NCBI RefSeq assembly: GCF_000367365.1 | Contig: NZ_BARF01000021.1 | Location: 1 to 64,000 of the forward strand | Origin: Streptomyces prunicolor NBRC 13075 | Lineage (GTDB): Bacteria; Actinomycetota; Actinomycetes; Streptomycetales; Streptomycetaceae | DNA length: 64,000 bases | Reading direction: 5' to 3' | Part shown: one piece after another, positions 33,270 through 41,757 of the stretch | Layout of the letters: each line of letters opens with the position of its first letter | How positions within the stretch are numbered: the stretch's first letter is position 1 | Position numbers and translations under genes: made by a program | Notes under the pieces: generated by a model | The model's input: only the letters and a program-made list of their open reading frames with translations | Database searches by the model: none | Told to the model about the DNA's origin: nothing

Positions 33270-34691
33270 ATGAGCCTGGCCCGAGACAAGGACATCACGA
33301 CGGTGGAGGGGAAGGCACCCCAGCGGCCGCGAGTGGCTCCCTCCTCCGCCGGAACGACCGTGCAACGGATGCTCGCCCTCCAGAGCGCCGCCGGGAACAG
33401 GGCCGTGGCCGAGATGGTGCGGCGTGGCGGGCTGCCGGAGGCGCAGGCGCCCCATCAGCACGGTCCGGCGTGCGAGCACCGGGCGCAGGCGGCGGTGCAG
33501 CGGTCCGCGACCGATGTCACGGTGGCGCGGGCCGAGGACGAGCATGCGCACGGTCACGACACCGGGCCGGAGGGGCAGGGCGCGCTGTTGGCCGCCGCCA
33601 TGCAGTCGCCGAGCGAGGCGCTGCCCTCGTCAGTTGTGGCGAAGGCCGGGGCGTTTTACCAGAACGACGCCCTCGCCTCCACGCGCGTCCACCACGACGT
33701 GGTGGCCCAGCGTGCCACGGAGGCCATGGGGGCCGCGGCCATGACCGTCGGCAACCACATCTTCCTCTCCGCCGGGGCCACCGCCAGCGAGGAGCTGATC
33801 GGCCACGAACTCAGCCACGTCGACAAGAACCTCAAGGGCGTGCCTGAGACGGGCCACAACACCGGCGCCGGAGTCACCGTCACCAACCCGCGCCAGGACT
33901 CCGAACGGGCCGCCGAGCGAGACGGTAACGCCTACGCCGCCGGTCAGCGGACCGCCCCGTCCCTCATCGCGTCGCAGACGGGGGCGAACGCCTCCGCCGG
34001 GCCCGTGCAGCGGATGCCCGAGGAAGGACAGTCGTCGGAGGAGGGGCGGCGGATCGCCCTCCAGGACGGTCCGCTGGGACTCAGCGGTGAGGACCACATC
34101 GCGTCGCTGCCCGAGGACAGCGAACAAGAAGTGATCCTCCAGCGCGGCGTCACGCCCACACAGCGGAAGGCCATGGTGAAGGAGGTCATCCGCGGCTCCT
34201 TCATCAGCCTTTCGAAGATGACGGCGAAACCCGACGAGGATGCCACGAAGCCCGATCCCGAGCATGTCCGGGGATACGTGAACCAGGAGCGCAACGACGA
34301 TGTCGCCAAGCTCATCGAGTTCTCGACGAAGTCCGATATCGCCACCGGGTTCGCCTCGGAAGCCTCCTTCGGCATCGTGCTCACCATCAAGATCAAGAGG
34401 AAGTTCCTGGCGAAGGGTGCGACCGGTAGCGAGCGCGGCTGGATCACGCGGCAGGGAGCGCCCTACGACATCGTCGGGATCGAGCGGAAGGATCAGGGGG
34501 TGGAGAAACTGGCCCCGCTGACCGAGGGGGAGTTCCGCGAGGTGGTCAAGAAGGAGGAGATGGCCGAGTTCCTTCTCAAGGTGCAGGATCCGGCAGCCAA
34601 GGCGCAGCACATGAGCTCGATCGAACCTTCGAAGAAAATGGCCGAGGCGCAAAAAATCCTCGCCTACAACAAGGCGGTGTACGGGTCCTAG
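33270..34691 (+). CDS. DUF4157 protein with putative ADP-ribosyltransferase-like C-terminus
   Basis: A 473-aa soluble protein. The N-terminus has TTVQRMLALQSAAGNRAV, a segment shared by cargo of extracellular contractile injection systems. Residues about 125-200 are the DUF4157 domain with the metallopeptidase-like HELSH. The C-terminal ~150 residues include LIEFSTKSDIATGFASE and, farther on, GATGSERGWITRQGAPYDIV, recalling the STS and E blocks of ADP-ribosyltransferase toxins. No injection-system genes are in the window. CTGGAGGA precedes the ATG. The toxin reading is inference; the DUF4157 call is firm. Confidence 0.75.
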   Translation: MSLARDKDITTVEGKAPQRPRVAPSSAGTTVQRMLALQSAAGNRAVAEMVRRGGLPEAQAPHQHGPACEHRAQAAVQRSATDVTVARAEDEHAHGHDTGPEGQGALLAAAMQSPSEALPSSVVAKAGAFYQNDALASTRVHHDVVAQRATEAMGAAAMTVGNHIFLSAGATASEELIGHELSHVDKNLKGVPETGHNTGAGVTVTNPRQDSERAAERDGNAYAAGQRTAPSLIASQTGANASAGPVQRMPEEGQSSEEGRRIALQDGPLGLSGEDHIASLPEDSEQEVILQRGVTPTQRKAMVKEVIRGSFISLSKMTAKPDEDATKPDPEHVRGYVNQERNDDVAKLIEFSTKSDIATGFASEASFGIVLTIKIKRKFLAKGATGSERGWITRQGAPYDIVGIERKDQGVEKLAPLTEGEFREVVKKEEMAEFLLKVQDPAAKAQHMSSIEPSKKMAEAQKILAYNKAVYGS

Positions 34692-34704
34692 TGTCCTGAG
34701 TCGC
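34690..34704 (-). repeat. right arm of the 15-bp inverted repeat
   Basis: AGTGTCCTGAGTCGC, the exact reverse complement of 32970-32984. It begins inside the stop codon of the DUF4157 gene. Confidence 0.5.
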
Positions 34705-34848
34705 CGACGTATCGACCTCGACGTGCTCTTCGCCAACCACGACATCCTGCTCACCGGTCAAATTTCGCTGCCCACGTCACCCCGTGGTGTGTGACTCATG
34801 CGCCGGCCGCGAAGAACGCCGATGACACCACCCGTTCCGCCCCGAAGG

Positions 34849-35202
34849 TCACAGCTCCGGAGCCAGCGCTGTCAGCCGTAGCAGCGCCGCGACCGCCAGT
34901 GCCGACGGGATCGTGTACCACCACCTGCGGAGCCAGTCCGCCTTGACGACCACCCAACTCAGCCCCGTTGTAACGGCCGTGAGGGCCAGGGCGGTCCCTG
35001 ACGCGAAGTTCGAGTGGGCGGCCGTTTCGCTGTCCCAGAGGCCTGCGGGGTTGGCCGCGTACGCGAGGAGCGTCATGTACGCCGTCGCCAGGTGGCCCAG
35101 GGTGAGGACGAGGGCGCAGAGCGCGGGCGCTGTGCGGTTGCGCGGGGGCCGGTCCGGTTCCCCGGCGGCGTGGGGCGTTGAGGGGCGGACAGGGCTGGTC
35201 AC
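34849..35202 (-). CDS. small membrane protein, unknown function
   Basis: A 117-aa protein with three to four predicted helices: ALCALVLTLGHLATAYMTLLA, GTALALTAVTTGLSWVVV, and IPSALAVAALLRLTALA. A Pro/Arg-rich N-terminal tail precedes the first helix. The GTG at 35202 has a clear AAGGAGG site 7 bp upstream. No family was recognised and it is transcribed alone. Confidence 0.65.
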   Translation of the reverse strand: MTSPVRPSTPHAAGEPDRPPRNRTAPALCALVLTLGHLATAYMTLLAYAANPAGLWDSETAAHSNFASGTALALTAVTTGLSWVVVKADWLRRWWYTIPSALAVAALLRLTALAPEL

Positions 35203-35401
35203 TTCAAGGCCTCCTTGGCGTCGTCCAGTTCGCGGTCGATGAAACCTGGTCGACACCAACTCCCCACCCCTCACTGTCTATTACGCACTTATTGCACAAG
35301 AGATCTTCACCATTTCCCACCTTGGTCCATATCATGCGGAGATCAACAGGCCCGGCCAAGGCGACACTTGGGCGGGCCTCTCAGGTTCTCGTGGGGGTTT
35401 C

Positions 35402-36253
35402 ATGCGTATACGTGTTGCGGCTGCCGCCGTCGTTTCCGGTGCCGTCGTCCTGTCCGCGCTCGCGCTTCCGGTGGCCGCCCAGGCGGCGGAGCGTACGGGG
35501 GCGGCGGCGAAGCTGACTTCCTTCGCCGCCAAGGCCGTTCAGCCCAGAGACACCTTGGGCAACACCAAGTTCTCGCACGCTGTCATCAACGGTGGCAAGG
35601 ACATCGTCCTCGGTACCACCGGCACGAAGTCCGTCACCGTCACGTACACCGCCACGAACGCGAGCGGAATCGCCCTCACCGAGGCGTTCCTGTGGCAGGG
35701 CACCGACAGTTCGACCACGGACGGCATCACCGGCGGGCTGGGCACGGACGACGACCCCGCCTGCACGGAGACGGCGACCCAGGGCACGTACACGTGCAAG
35801 GCCGTCTTCAACATCCACCCCGCCACCGACATGAAGGGCAACGGGGTGGCCGGGACCTGGAAGCTGTTCCTGGGGGCCTGGGACCTGTACGCGAACGCCA
35901 GTTCCAACGACGACGTCGCCACCGCCGCGATCAAGAAGGCCTCCACGCTGACCGCCAACGCCACACCCGAGCCGGTCAAGAAGGGCAAGACCATCACGGT
36001 CACGGGCAAGCTCGCCCGCGCGAACTGGACGACGGGCAAGTACGCGGGCTATGTGTCCCAGCCCGCGAAGCTGCAGTTCCGCAAGAAGGGCAGCAGCACC
36101 TACACCACTCTCAAGACGGTCAAGACCAACAGCACCGGCGTCCTGAAGACCACCACCAAGGCCACGGTCGACGGTTACTACCGTTACGTCTTCGCGGGCA
36201 CCTCCACCACCGCCGCGGCCACAGCCCCCGGCGACTTCGTCGACGTCCGGTAA
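35402..36253 (+). CDS. secreted protein (DUF5707-like) with C-terminal Ig-like repeat
   Basis: A 283-aa exported protein with a Sec signal (cleavage after VAAQA). The mature part has an N-terminal beta domain (about 50-180; SVTVTYTATNASGIALTEAFLW, one Cys pair) and a C-terminal bacterial Ig-like domain (about 190-280; PVKKGKTITVTGKLARANW, GYYRYVFAGT). This matches the secreted DUF5707-type proteins of Streptomyces. Its function is unknown. The upstream region to 35202 contains its promoter. Confidence 0.72.
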   Translation: MRIRVAAAAVVSGAVVLSALALPVAAQAAERTGAAAKLTSFAAKAVQPRDTLGNTKFSHAVINGGKDIVLGTTGTKSVTVTYTATNASGIALTEAFLWQGTDSSTTDGITGGLGTDDDPACTETATQGTYTCKAVFNIHPATDMKGNGVAGTWKLFLGAWDLYANASSNDDVATAAIKKASTLTANATPEPVKKGKTITVTGKLARANWTTGKYAGYVSQPAKLQFRKKGSSTYTTLKTVKTNSTGVLKTTTKATVDGYYRYVFAGTSTTAAATAPGDFVDVR

Positions 36254-36665
36254 GCGGCGGTTCGGCAACACCTCAACACCAGCACCTCAACACCAGCACC
36301 TCAACACCAGCACCTCAACGTCAGCACGTCAGCACGTCAGCACGTCAGCACTTCGGTGCCGGGTCGCCATGCGTCATCGCGCCCGGCACCGCACCATTTC
36401 CCCGCCCCCGGTATCGCCGAGTAAGAGATCTACGTGAACCGCCGAGACCCCCTCCCGACGCACCCGCCCCCCTGTGTACCGTCCTCCCTTGTGCCGATCG
36501 GTGATCACTCAACTACCGTTCTACGCGCGAAGATTCACCGCAGTCAGCGACCCTCGCACCACACACAGCACCGCACCGCACCACTCGCAACACCCACAGC
36601 ACCCGCACCCCTGTTCACTCCACCCCCCACTGATGGAATCCCCCCACTTCACGGAGGTTCACCGG
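36254..36665. other. 412-bp non-coding stretch between two secreted-protein genes
   Basis: No supported gene. Contains the tandem repeat block 36269-36352, an 8-bp stem with an 18-nt loop (36356-36363 / 36382-36389, GTGCCGGG / CCCGGCAC) that may end the upstream transcript, and a C/A-rich tract up to the ribosome site of the gene at 36666. Confidence 0.55.
36269..36352. repeat. compound tandem repeat: 14-bp unit x3.7 then 8-bp unit x4
   Basis: CACCTCAACACCAG occurs three times perfectly and then partly, changing directly into TCAGCACG repeated three times plus one variant. Units are contiguous without spacers, so it is not a CRISPR. It looks like slippage-generated DNA 3' of the secreted-protein gene. 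Confidence 0.85.
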
Positions 36666-37619
36666 ATGCTCAGCCTTGGCAAGTTCATGACACGCCCCCA
36701 CGCGTCACGCCGCAGGTTCACGACCGCCCTCACCGTCCTCGGCATGCTCGCCACCGGCGCTGCCGTGCAGGCGGCCACCGTCACCCCCGCCCACGCGGCC
36801 ACCACCCACCGCGTCCTGTTCGACGACGGCCACGCCGAAGAGGCCGGCAACGCGGACTGGATCATCTCCACCAGCAAGCCCGACCCGCTGTCCCAGGACT
36901 CCTCGCCGTCCTCGGACAAGGACTGGACCGGGGCGCTCTCCTCATGGGGCATTGCCCTGCAGCAGACCGGTGACTACAGCCTCAAGACCGCGACCAGCGC
37001 GCTGACTTACGGCGGTTCGTCGGCCACCGACCTGTCGAACTTCGACACGCTCGTGCTGCCCGAGCCGAACATCAAGTTCACGACCGCCGAGAAGACCGCC
37101 ATCATGAACTTCGTGAAGGCCGGCGGCGGGCTGTTCATGATCTCCGACCACACCGGGTCCGACCGCAACAACGACGGCTACGACGCGGTCCAGATCCTCA
37201 ACGACCTGATGACCAACAACAGCGTGGACAGCGACGACCCGTTCGGGCTCTCCATCGACTCGCTGAACATCAGCTCCGGCTACCCGGCCGCCATCAGCGA
37301 CAGCAGCAACGCGGTGCTGCACGGCTCCTTCGGCACCGTCACCAAGAGCCTGATCGCCAACGGCACCACGGCCACGATCAAGCCCGCCGACAACTCCGCC
37401 GCCAAGGGACTTCTGTACCGCTCCGGTTACTCCGGCAACACCGGCGCCTTCTTCGCCACCAGCACCTTCGGCAGCGGCAAGGTCGCGTTCTGGGGCGACA
37501 GTTCACCGATCGACGACGGCACCGGCCAGTCCGGCAACACGCTCTACGACGGCTGGAACGACACCGGCGCCACCAACGCCGCCCTCGCCCTCAACGCCAC
37601 GGAGTGGCTCTCCTCGTGA
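36666..37619 (+). CDS. secreted protein with glutamine-amidotransferase-like (ThuA/DUF4350-like) fold
   Basis: A 317-aa exported protein. Its signal peptide has a twin-arginine-like start (SRRRFTTALTVLGMLATG) and an AHA cleavage site. The mature part reads like a class I amidotransferase fold: VLFDDGHAEEAGNADW at the first strand, FDTLVLPEPNIKFT, IMNFVKAGGGLFMISDHTGSD, and a late GKVAFWGDSSPIDDGTG. No catalytic Cys is evident, so it may bind rather than cleave. CGGAGG precedes the ATG. Confidence 0.7.
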   Translation: MLSLGKFMTRPHASRRRFTTALTVLGMLATGAAVQAATVTPAHAATTHRVLFDDGHAEEAGNADWIISTSKPDPLSQDSSPSSDKDWTGALSSWGIALQQTGDYSLKTATSALTYGGSSATDLSNFDTLVLPEPNIKFTTAEKTAIMNFVKAGGGLFMISDHTGSDRNNDGYDAVQILNDLMTNNSVDSDDPFGLSIDSLNISSGYPAAISDSSNAVLHGSFGTVTKSLIANGTTATIKPADNSAAKGLLYRSGYSGNTGAFFATSTFGSGKVAFWGDSSPIDDGTGQSGNTLYDGWNDTGATNAALALNATEWLSS

Positions 37620-37698
37620 GCCACTGAGCACGGGTACAGGTACGAGTGCGGGCCGGGGAATCACACACCCCGGCCCGCATTCGCGTCTTCTACGTCCC

Positions 37699-38244
37699 CT
37701 ACGCCGCCGTCCCCAATTCCCCCAGCCCGCGCTCGCGTTGGCGTTGGCGTTGGCGTTGGCGTTGGCGTTGGCGTTGGCGTTCGACCAGCGCCCACGCACC
37801 CGCCACGACCGCCGCCACCACAAGAACCGTCAGCATGCCCGTCGTATGCGACCCCGCACTGTCGGCAGCCCTGGCCACCGGGTTGGGCACCCCCAACCGA
37901 TCCACCAGCCAACCGACCGCCGCCGCGGCCGTGATCAGCGCACCGCCCACCCGCAGCGCGGGCTGCGCCCGCAACCTCGCGAGGACCAGCAGCGACGGCA
38001 ACGCCAGGCAGACCAGCAGGAGTTGGACCAGTTCGATGCCCAGGTTGAAAGCCAGCAGACTGCTCGCCAACTGGACTGTGGACAGGTGCATTTCGGCGAG
38101 CACGAAGGAGAACGCCACGCCGTGGCCCAGGCCGAAGACGCCCGCCACGATCGCTTCCTTGCCGGGGAACTGCGCGACCAGCCCCCACCGGCCCGCACCC
38201 GACGACAGACCTCCCCAGGCCTCAGTGCCGCCCAGCCACCCGAC
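37699..38244 (-). pseudogene. truncated HupE/UreJ family membrane protein
   Basis: The frame encodes only the last ~150 residues of a Streptomyces HupE/UreJ protein (AGVFGLGHGVAFSFVLAEMHLSTVQLA, LLAFNLGIELVQLLLV, VGWLVDRLGVPNPVARAAD). The signal peptide, extracytoplasmic domain and first helices, normally about 300 residues, are absent. Upstream the frame meets a stop that belongs to the next minus-strand gene. The only good start inside is GTG 38148. The C-terminus runs into an RQ repeat. Full-length members are proposed metal permeases; this copy is probably dead. Confidence 0.7.
37735..37782. repeat. hexanucleotide microsatellite, seven perfect GCGTTG units
   Basis: Seven consecutive GCGTTG units plus one variant (GCGTTC). 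On the minus strand they encode alternating Arg-Gln at the end of the HupE/UreJ remnant. The unit keeps frame, so copy number can vary freely. Confidence 0.92.
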
Positions 38245-38670
38245 TCACCTGCCCGCGGCGGCGCACAGCAGCCCGTCCGCCGAGTCCTCCCCGCCGCGCG
38301 GCCTGAAACAGCGTCCCACCGTCGCCGCGACCAACGCCCCCGCCGCGATCACCAGCGTCGCGAACGCCCACGCGAGCGGCTGTTCCGACTCGAACGACAC
38401 GTACATCAACACCGCGGGCGGCGCCGCCACCAGCAGTAACGGCCAAGCCAGATCGTCCCGGTGACCGACATACCCCGCCAGGAACACCAGGATCACCGCG
38501 AGCGCCACCCCACCGCCACCGGACACCTCGCCCGCCACCGACACCGGCACCGATCCCGCCGGAACGCAGATGACGTACGCCACCGTCGCGACCCCCGCAC
38601 CGAGCATCCGGGTCAGCCAGCGTTCCGGCCAGGGGCGCGTCCGCAGGGGGCTCAGCAGCTTCTCGGTCAT
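38245..38670 (-). CDS. small membrane protein, unknown function
   Basis: A 141-aa protein with four predicted helices (MLGAGVATVAYVICVPAGS, VALAVILVFLAGYVG, WPLLLVAAPPAVLMYVSF, WAFATLVIAAGALVAATVG) and a polar C-terminal tail. No family was recognised. It lies directly upstream of the truncated HupE/UreJ frame; its stop is adjacent to the junction, so it may have come with the rearrangement that removed the HupE N-terminus. Confidence 0.6.
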   Translation of the reverse strand: MTEKLLSPLRTRPWPERWLTRMLGAGVATVAYVICVPAGSVPVSVAGEVSGGGGVALAVILVFLAGYVGHRDDLAWPLLLVAAPPAVLMYVSFESEQPLAWAFATLVIAAGALVAATVGRCFRPRGGEDSADGLLCAAAGR

Positions 38671-38731
38671 GTGTACGAGGGTTCCGTCACCGCCGGGGCC
38701 GCGACAGAGTACGAGTACTCAGATCCCCGGG

Positions 38732-40243
38732 TCACGGAGACGCCGGCGCGACTTTCGCATCCACCGCCGTCAACGGCGTAGCCACATCCTCCAACGACCG
38801 CCCCTCCGCCCGCACCGCCAGCAGCGCCGCCACCAACCCCGCCGCGCACATCAACCCCGCCCCGATCTGGAACGCGAGCACCGTGTCCCCGACCTTCCCC
38901 GTCCCCGTGAGGTCCGCGAACAGCAACGGCCCGCTGATGCCACCGGCCGCCGTGCCCAGGGCGTAGAAGAAGGCGATCGACATCGCCCGGGTCTCCATCG
39001 GGAAGATCTCCGACACCGTCAGATACGCGCTGGACGCGCCCGCCGACGCGAAGAACAGCACCGCGCACCAGCACGCCGTCATCGTGGTCGCGCTCAGCGA
39101 TCCCCGGTCGAACAGCCAGGCCGTACCGAACAACAACAACCCCGAGAGCAGGTACGTCGACGAGATCATCACCCGGCGCCCGACCGTGTCGAACAGCCTC
39201 CCCAGCAGCAGCGGGCCCAGGAAGTTGCCGACCGCGATGACCGCGAAGTAGTAACCGGTGTTGCCCGTAGGCACGTTGAAGAACTTCGTCAGGATCGCGC
39301 CGAAGCCGAAGGTGATCGCGTTGTAGAGGAACGCCTGGCCGATGAAGAGGGAGAAGCCGAGCGTCGCCCGCTTCGGGTAGTCGCGGAAGATCGTGCGGGC
39401 GATCTCCCCGAACGACACGCTCTTGCGCTGGTGGATGGTGATCTCGCCCTCGGCGGGCGGCAGTTCGTGCCCCTGCTCGGCCTCGATCCGGCGCTCGATC
39501 GACGTCACCACCTCGTCCGCCTCCCGGTCCCGCCCGTGGATCAGCAACCAGCGTGGGCTCTCCGGGACGTGCCGTCGTACGAGGAGGATGACCAGCGCGA
39601 GTACGGCGCCCAGCGCGAAGGTCAGCCGCCAGCCCACGTCCGCCGCGAAGATGCTCGTGTTCAGCGCGACGATCGACAGCAGCGAACCGCCCACGGCGCC
39701 CACCCAGAAGCTGCCGTTGATGACGAGGTCGACGCGGCCTCGGCAGTACGCCGGGATCAGTTCGTCGATCGCGGAGTTGATCGCCGCGTACTCGCCGCCG
39801 ATACCGAAGCCCGTGAGGAAGCGGAACGTGAAGAACCACCAGGTGGAGAAGGAGGCCGCGGTGAGGGCCGTCGCCGCCAAATACACTGCCAGCGTGATCA
39901 TGAAGAGTTTTTTACGGCCGTAGCGGTCGGTGAGGTGGCCCCAGAACAGGGCGCCCGAGCAAGCGCCCGCCACATACAGCGCCGCCGCGATACCGGTGAC
40001 CTGGCCCGAGCTGATCGGCAGCCCGCTGCCCGGCTCGGAGAGGCGGCTCGCGATGTTGCCGACGACCGTGACCTCCAGGCCGTCCAGGATCCATACGGTG
40101 CCGAGGCCGATGACGATCGTCCAGTGCCAGCGGGACCACGGGAGGCGGTCGAGCCGGGCGGGGATGGACGAGGTGATCGTCCGGCCACCGCTCCCGGCCG
40201 GGGTCTCGGCACTCGCACTCTCACTCGCACTCGCGCTGGCCAT
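38732..40243 (-). CDS. MFS transporter, sugar porter-like
   Basis: A 503-aa symporter with 12 predicted helices. After a Ser/Ala-rich N-terminus come GLGTVWILDGLEVTVVGNI, GHLTDRYGRKKLF (motif A), RFLTGFGIGGEYAAINSAIDEL, RRHVPESPRWLL (the PESPR block of sugar porters after helix 6) and GRLFDTVGRRVM. The substrate may be a sugar or an aromatic/organic acid. It is monocistronic. Confidence 0.9.
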   Translation of the reverse strand: MASASASESASAETPAGSGGRTITSSIPARLDRLPWSRWHWTIVIGLGTVWILDGLEVTVVGNIASRLSEPGSGLPISSGQVTGIAAALYVAGACSGALFWGHLTDRYGRKKLFMITLAVYLAATALTAASFSTWWFFTFRFLTGFGIGGEYAAINSAIDELIPAYCRGRVDLVINGSFWVGAVGGSLLSIVALNTSIFAADVGWRLTFALGAVLALVILLVRRHVPESPRWLLIHGRDREADEVVTSIERRIEAEQGHELPPAEGEITIHQRKSVSFGEIARTIFRDYPKRATLGFSLFIGQAFLYNAITFGFGAILTKFFNVPTGNTGYYFAVIAVGNFLGPLLLGRLFDTVGRRVMISSTYLLSGLLLFGTAWLFDRGSLSATTMTACWCAVLFFASAGASSAYLTVSEIFPMETRAMSIAFFYALGTAAGGISGPLLFADLTGTGKVGDTVLAFQIGAGLMCAAGLVAALLAVRAEGRSLEDVATPLTAVDAKVAPASP

Positions 40244-40297
40244 GTGGGTTCCTCCTCGTCGAGCGAACCCCCTCCGGGTGCCCCCGGGAATCGGCCC

Positions 40298-41650
40298 CTA
40301 CACCCCCACCAGCCGCGTCACCGTATAGATCAACAAGCCCACCAACGACCCCACCACCGTGCCATTGATCCGGATGAACTGCAGGTCGCGCCCGATGTTC
40401 GCCTCGATCTTCCGGGTGGTGTGCTCCGCGTCCCAGCCCGCCACCGTGTCCGTGATGAGGGAGGTGATCTCCTTGCGGTACGTCGTCACGACGTACACCG
40501 CCGCGCCCTCCACCCAGCCGTCGACCTTCTCCTGAAGCTTCGGCTCCACGGCCATCCGCGCGCCCAGCGACAGCAGCGACGCCCGCACCCGCAGCCGTAG
40601 CTCACTGCGCTCGTCCTCGGCGGCCGAGACGATCATCGAGCGTACGGACGTCCACGCGCTGGCGATCAGGTCCTGGACCTCGCCGCGGCCGAGGACCTCG
40701 CCCTTGAGGCGCTCCACGCGCGCGCGGGTCTCCGTGTCGGACTGGAGGTCGGCGGCGAAGTCGCCGAGGAAGCGGTCCAGGGCGCCGCGGGCCGGGTGCG
40801 AGGGCATGTCACGCATCTCGGTGACGAAACGGAGGAGTTCTTTGTAGACGCGCTCGCCGATGCGCTTGTCGACGAACCTCGGGGTCCAGCCGGGGGCACC
40901 GCCCTCGACCGCGTCCATGACCTGCTCGTCGTGGAGGACCAGCCAGTCGTGCGCGCGGGCGACGATCAGGTCGACGACCCGTTTGTGACCGCCGTCGGCC
41001 ACGATCTTCTCCAGCGTCTTCCCGATCCCGGGCGCGATCTCCTGGGCATCGGCCCGGCGGGTGATCGCCTCGCCGACGATCGCCTGCACATCGGAGTCCC
41101 GCAGCACCGTCAGCGCGCCCCTCAGCGCCGCCGACAGCTCGGCCGTCACCCGGTCCGCGTGTTCCGGTACGGCCAGCCAGGCGCCGAGGCGGCTGCCGAT
41201 ACCGACCGCGCGCAGACGTTGCCGTACGACCTCCTCGGAGAGGAAGTTCTCGCCGACGAACTCGCCCAGGGAGACGCCCAGTTGGTCCTTCTTGGTGGGG
41301 ATGATCGCGGTGTGCGGGATGGGCAGGCCCAGCGGACGACGGAAGAGCGCGGTGACCGCGAACCAGTCGGCCATCGCACCGACCATGCCCGCCTCGGCCG
41401 CCGCGGCGACATAGCCCGCCCAGGGACCGGCGCCCGAGTTCGACGCCCATTTCGCGAGCACGTAGACAACGGCCACGAAGAGCAACAGGGCGAGCGCCGT
41501 CAGTTTCATCCGGCGGACGCCACGCTGACGCTCCTGGTCGGCCGCGCTGAACGTGGTCATCGTGCGGCGGGACCCGTCACTCTCGGTCGCCGCCCCCAAC
41601 CCCGCCTCTGTCCGTTCCATCCGCTCCACCCGTTCGCCGGTACCGTACAT
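40298..41650 (-). CDS. DUF445 family membrane protein
   Basis: A 450-aa protein with an N-terminal membrane helix (ALALLLFVAVVYVLAKW), a second short hydrophobic region with the conserved MVGAMADWFAVTALFRRPLGLPIPHTAIIPTKK block, a long helical middle, and a C-terminal membrane helix near VVGSLVGLLIY. It matches DUF445 throughout. Its function is unknown. GGAAGGG precedes the ATG at 41650; an in-frame ATG at 41620 is an alternative. Confidence 0.9.
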   Translation of the reverse strand: MYGTGERVERMERTEAGLGAATESDGSRRTMTTFSAADQERQRGVRRMKLTALALLLFVAVVYVLAKWASNSGAGPWAGYVAAAAEAGMVGAMADWFAVTALFRRPLGLPIPHTAIIPTKKDQLGVSLGEFVGENFLSEEVVRQRLRAVGIGSRLGAWLAVPEHADRVTAELSAALRGALTVLRDSDVQAIVGEAITRRADAQEIAPGIGKTLEKIVADGGHKRVVDLIVARAHDWLVLHDEQVMDAVEGGAPGWTPRFVDKRIGERVYKELLRFVTEMRDMPSHPARGALDRFLGDFAADLQSDTETRARVERLKGEVLGRGEVQDLIASAWTSVRSMIVSAAEDERSELRLRVRASLLSLGARMAVEPKLQEKVDGWVEGAAVYVVTTYRKEITSLITDTVAGWDAEHTTRKIEANIGRDLQFIRINGTVVGSLVGLLIYTVTRLVGV

Positions 41651-41757
41651 ATTGTCCCTTCCTGACCGACTCCCAGAACGGAACAGGAGTTCCCGCAGTC
41701 ACCCGATCGGGCAAAATGGCAGGGCCCTGCCAGTCACCCCGAGGAGATCCGCACCGC

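Noticed and set aside
34706..34848. Possible transposase fragment after the right inverted-repeat arm
   Set aside because: A short plus-strand frame reads LDVLFANHDILLTG but no transposase motif can be confirmed.
36269..36352. CRISPR-like array
   Set aside because: Units are contiguous, 8-14 bp, without unique spacers and no cas genes are near.
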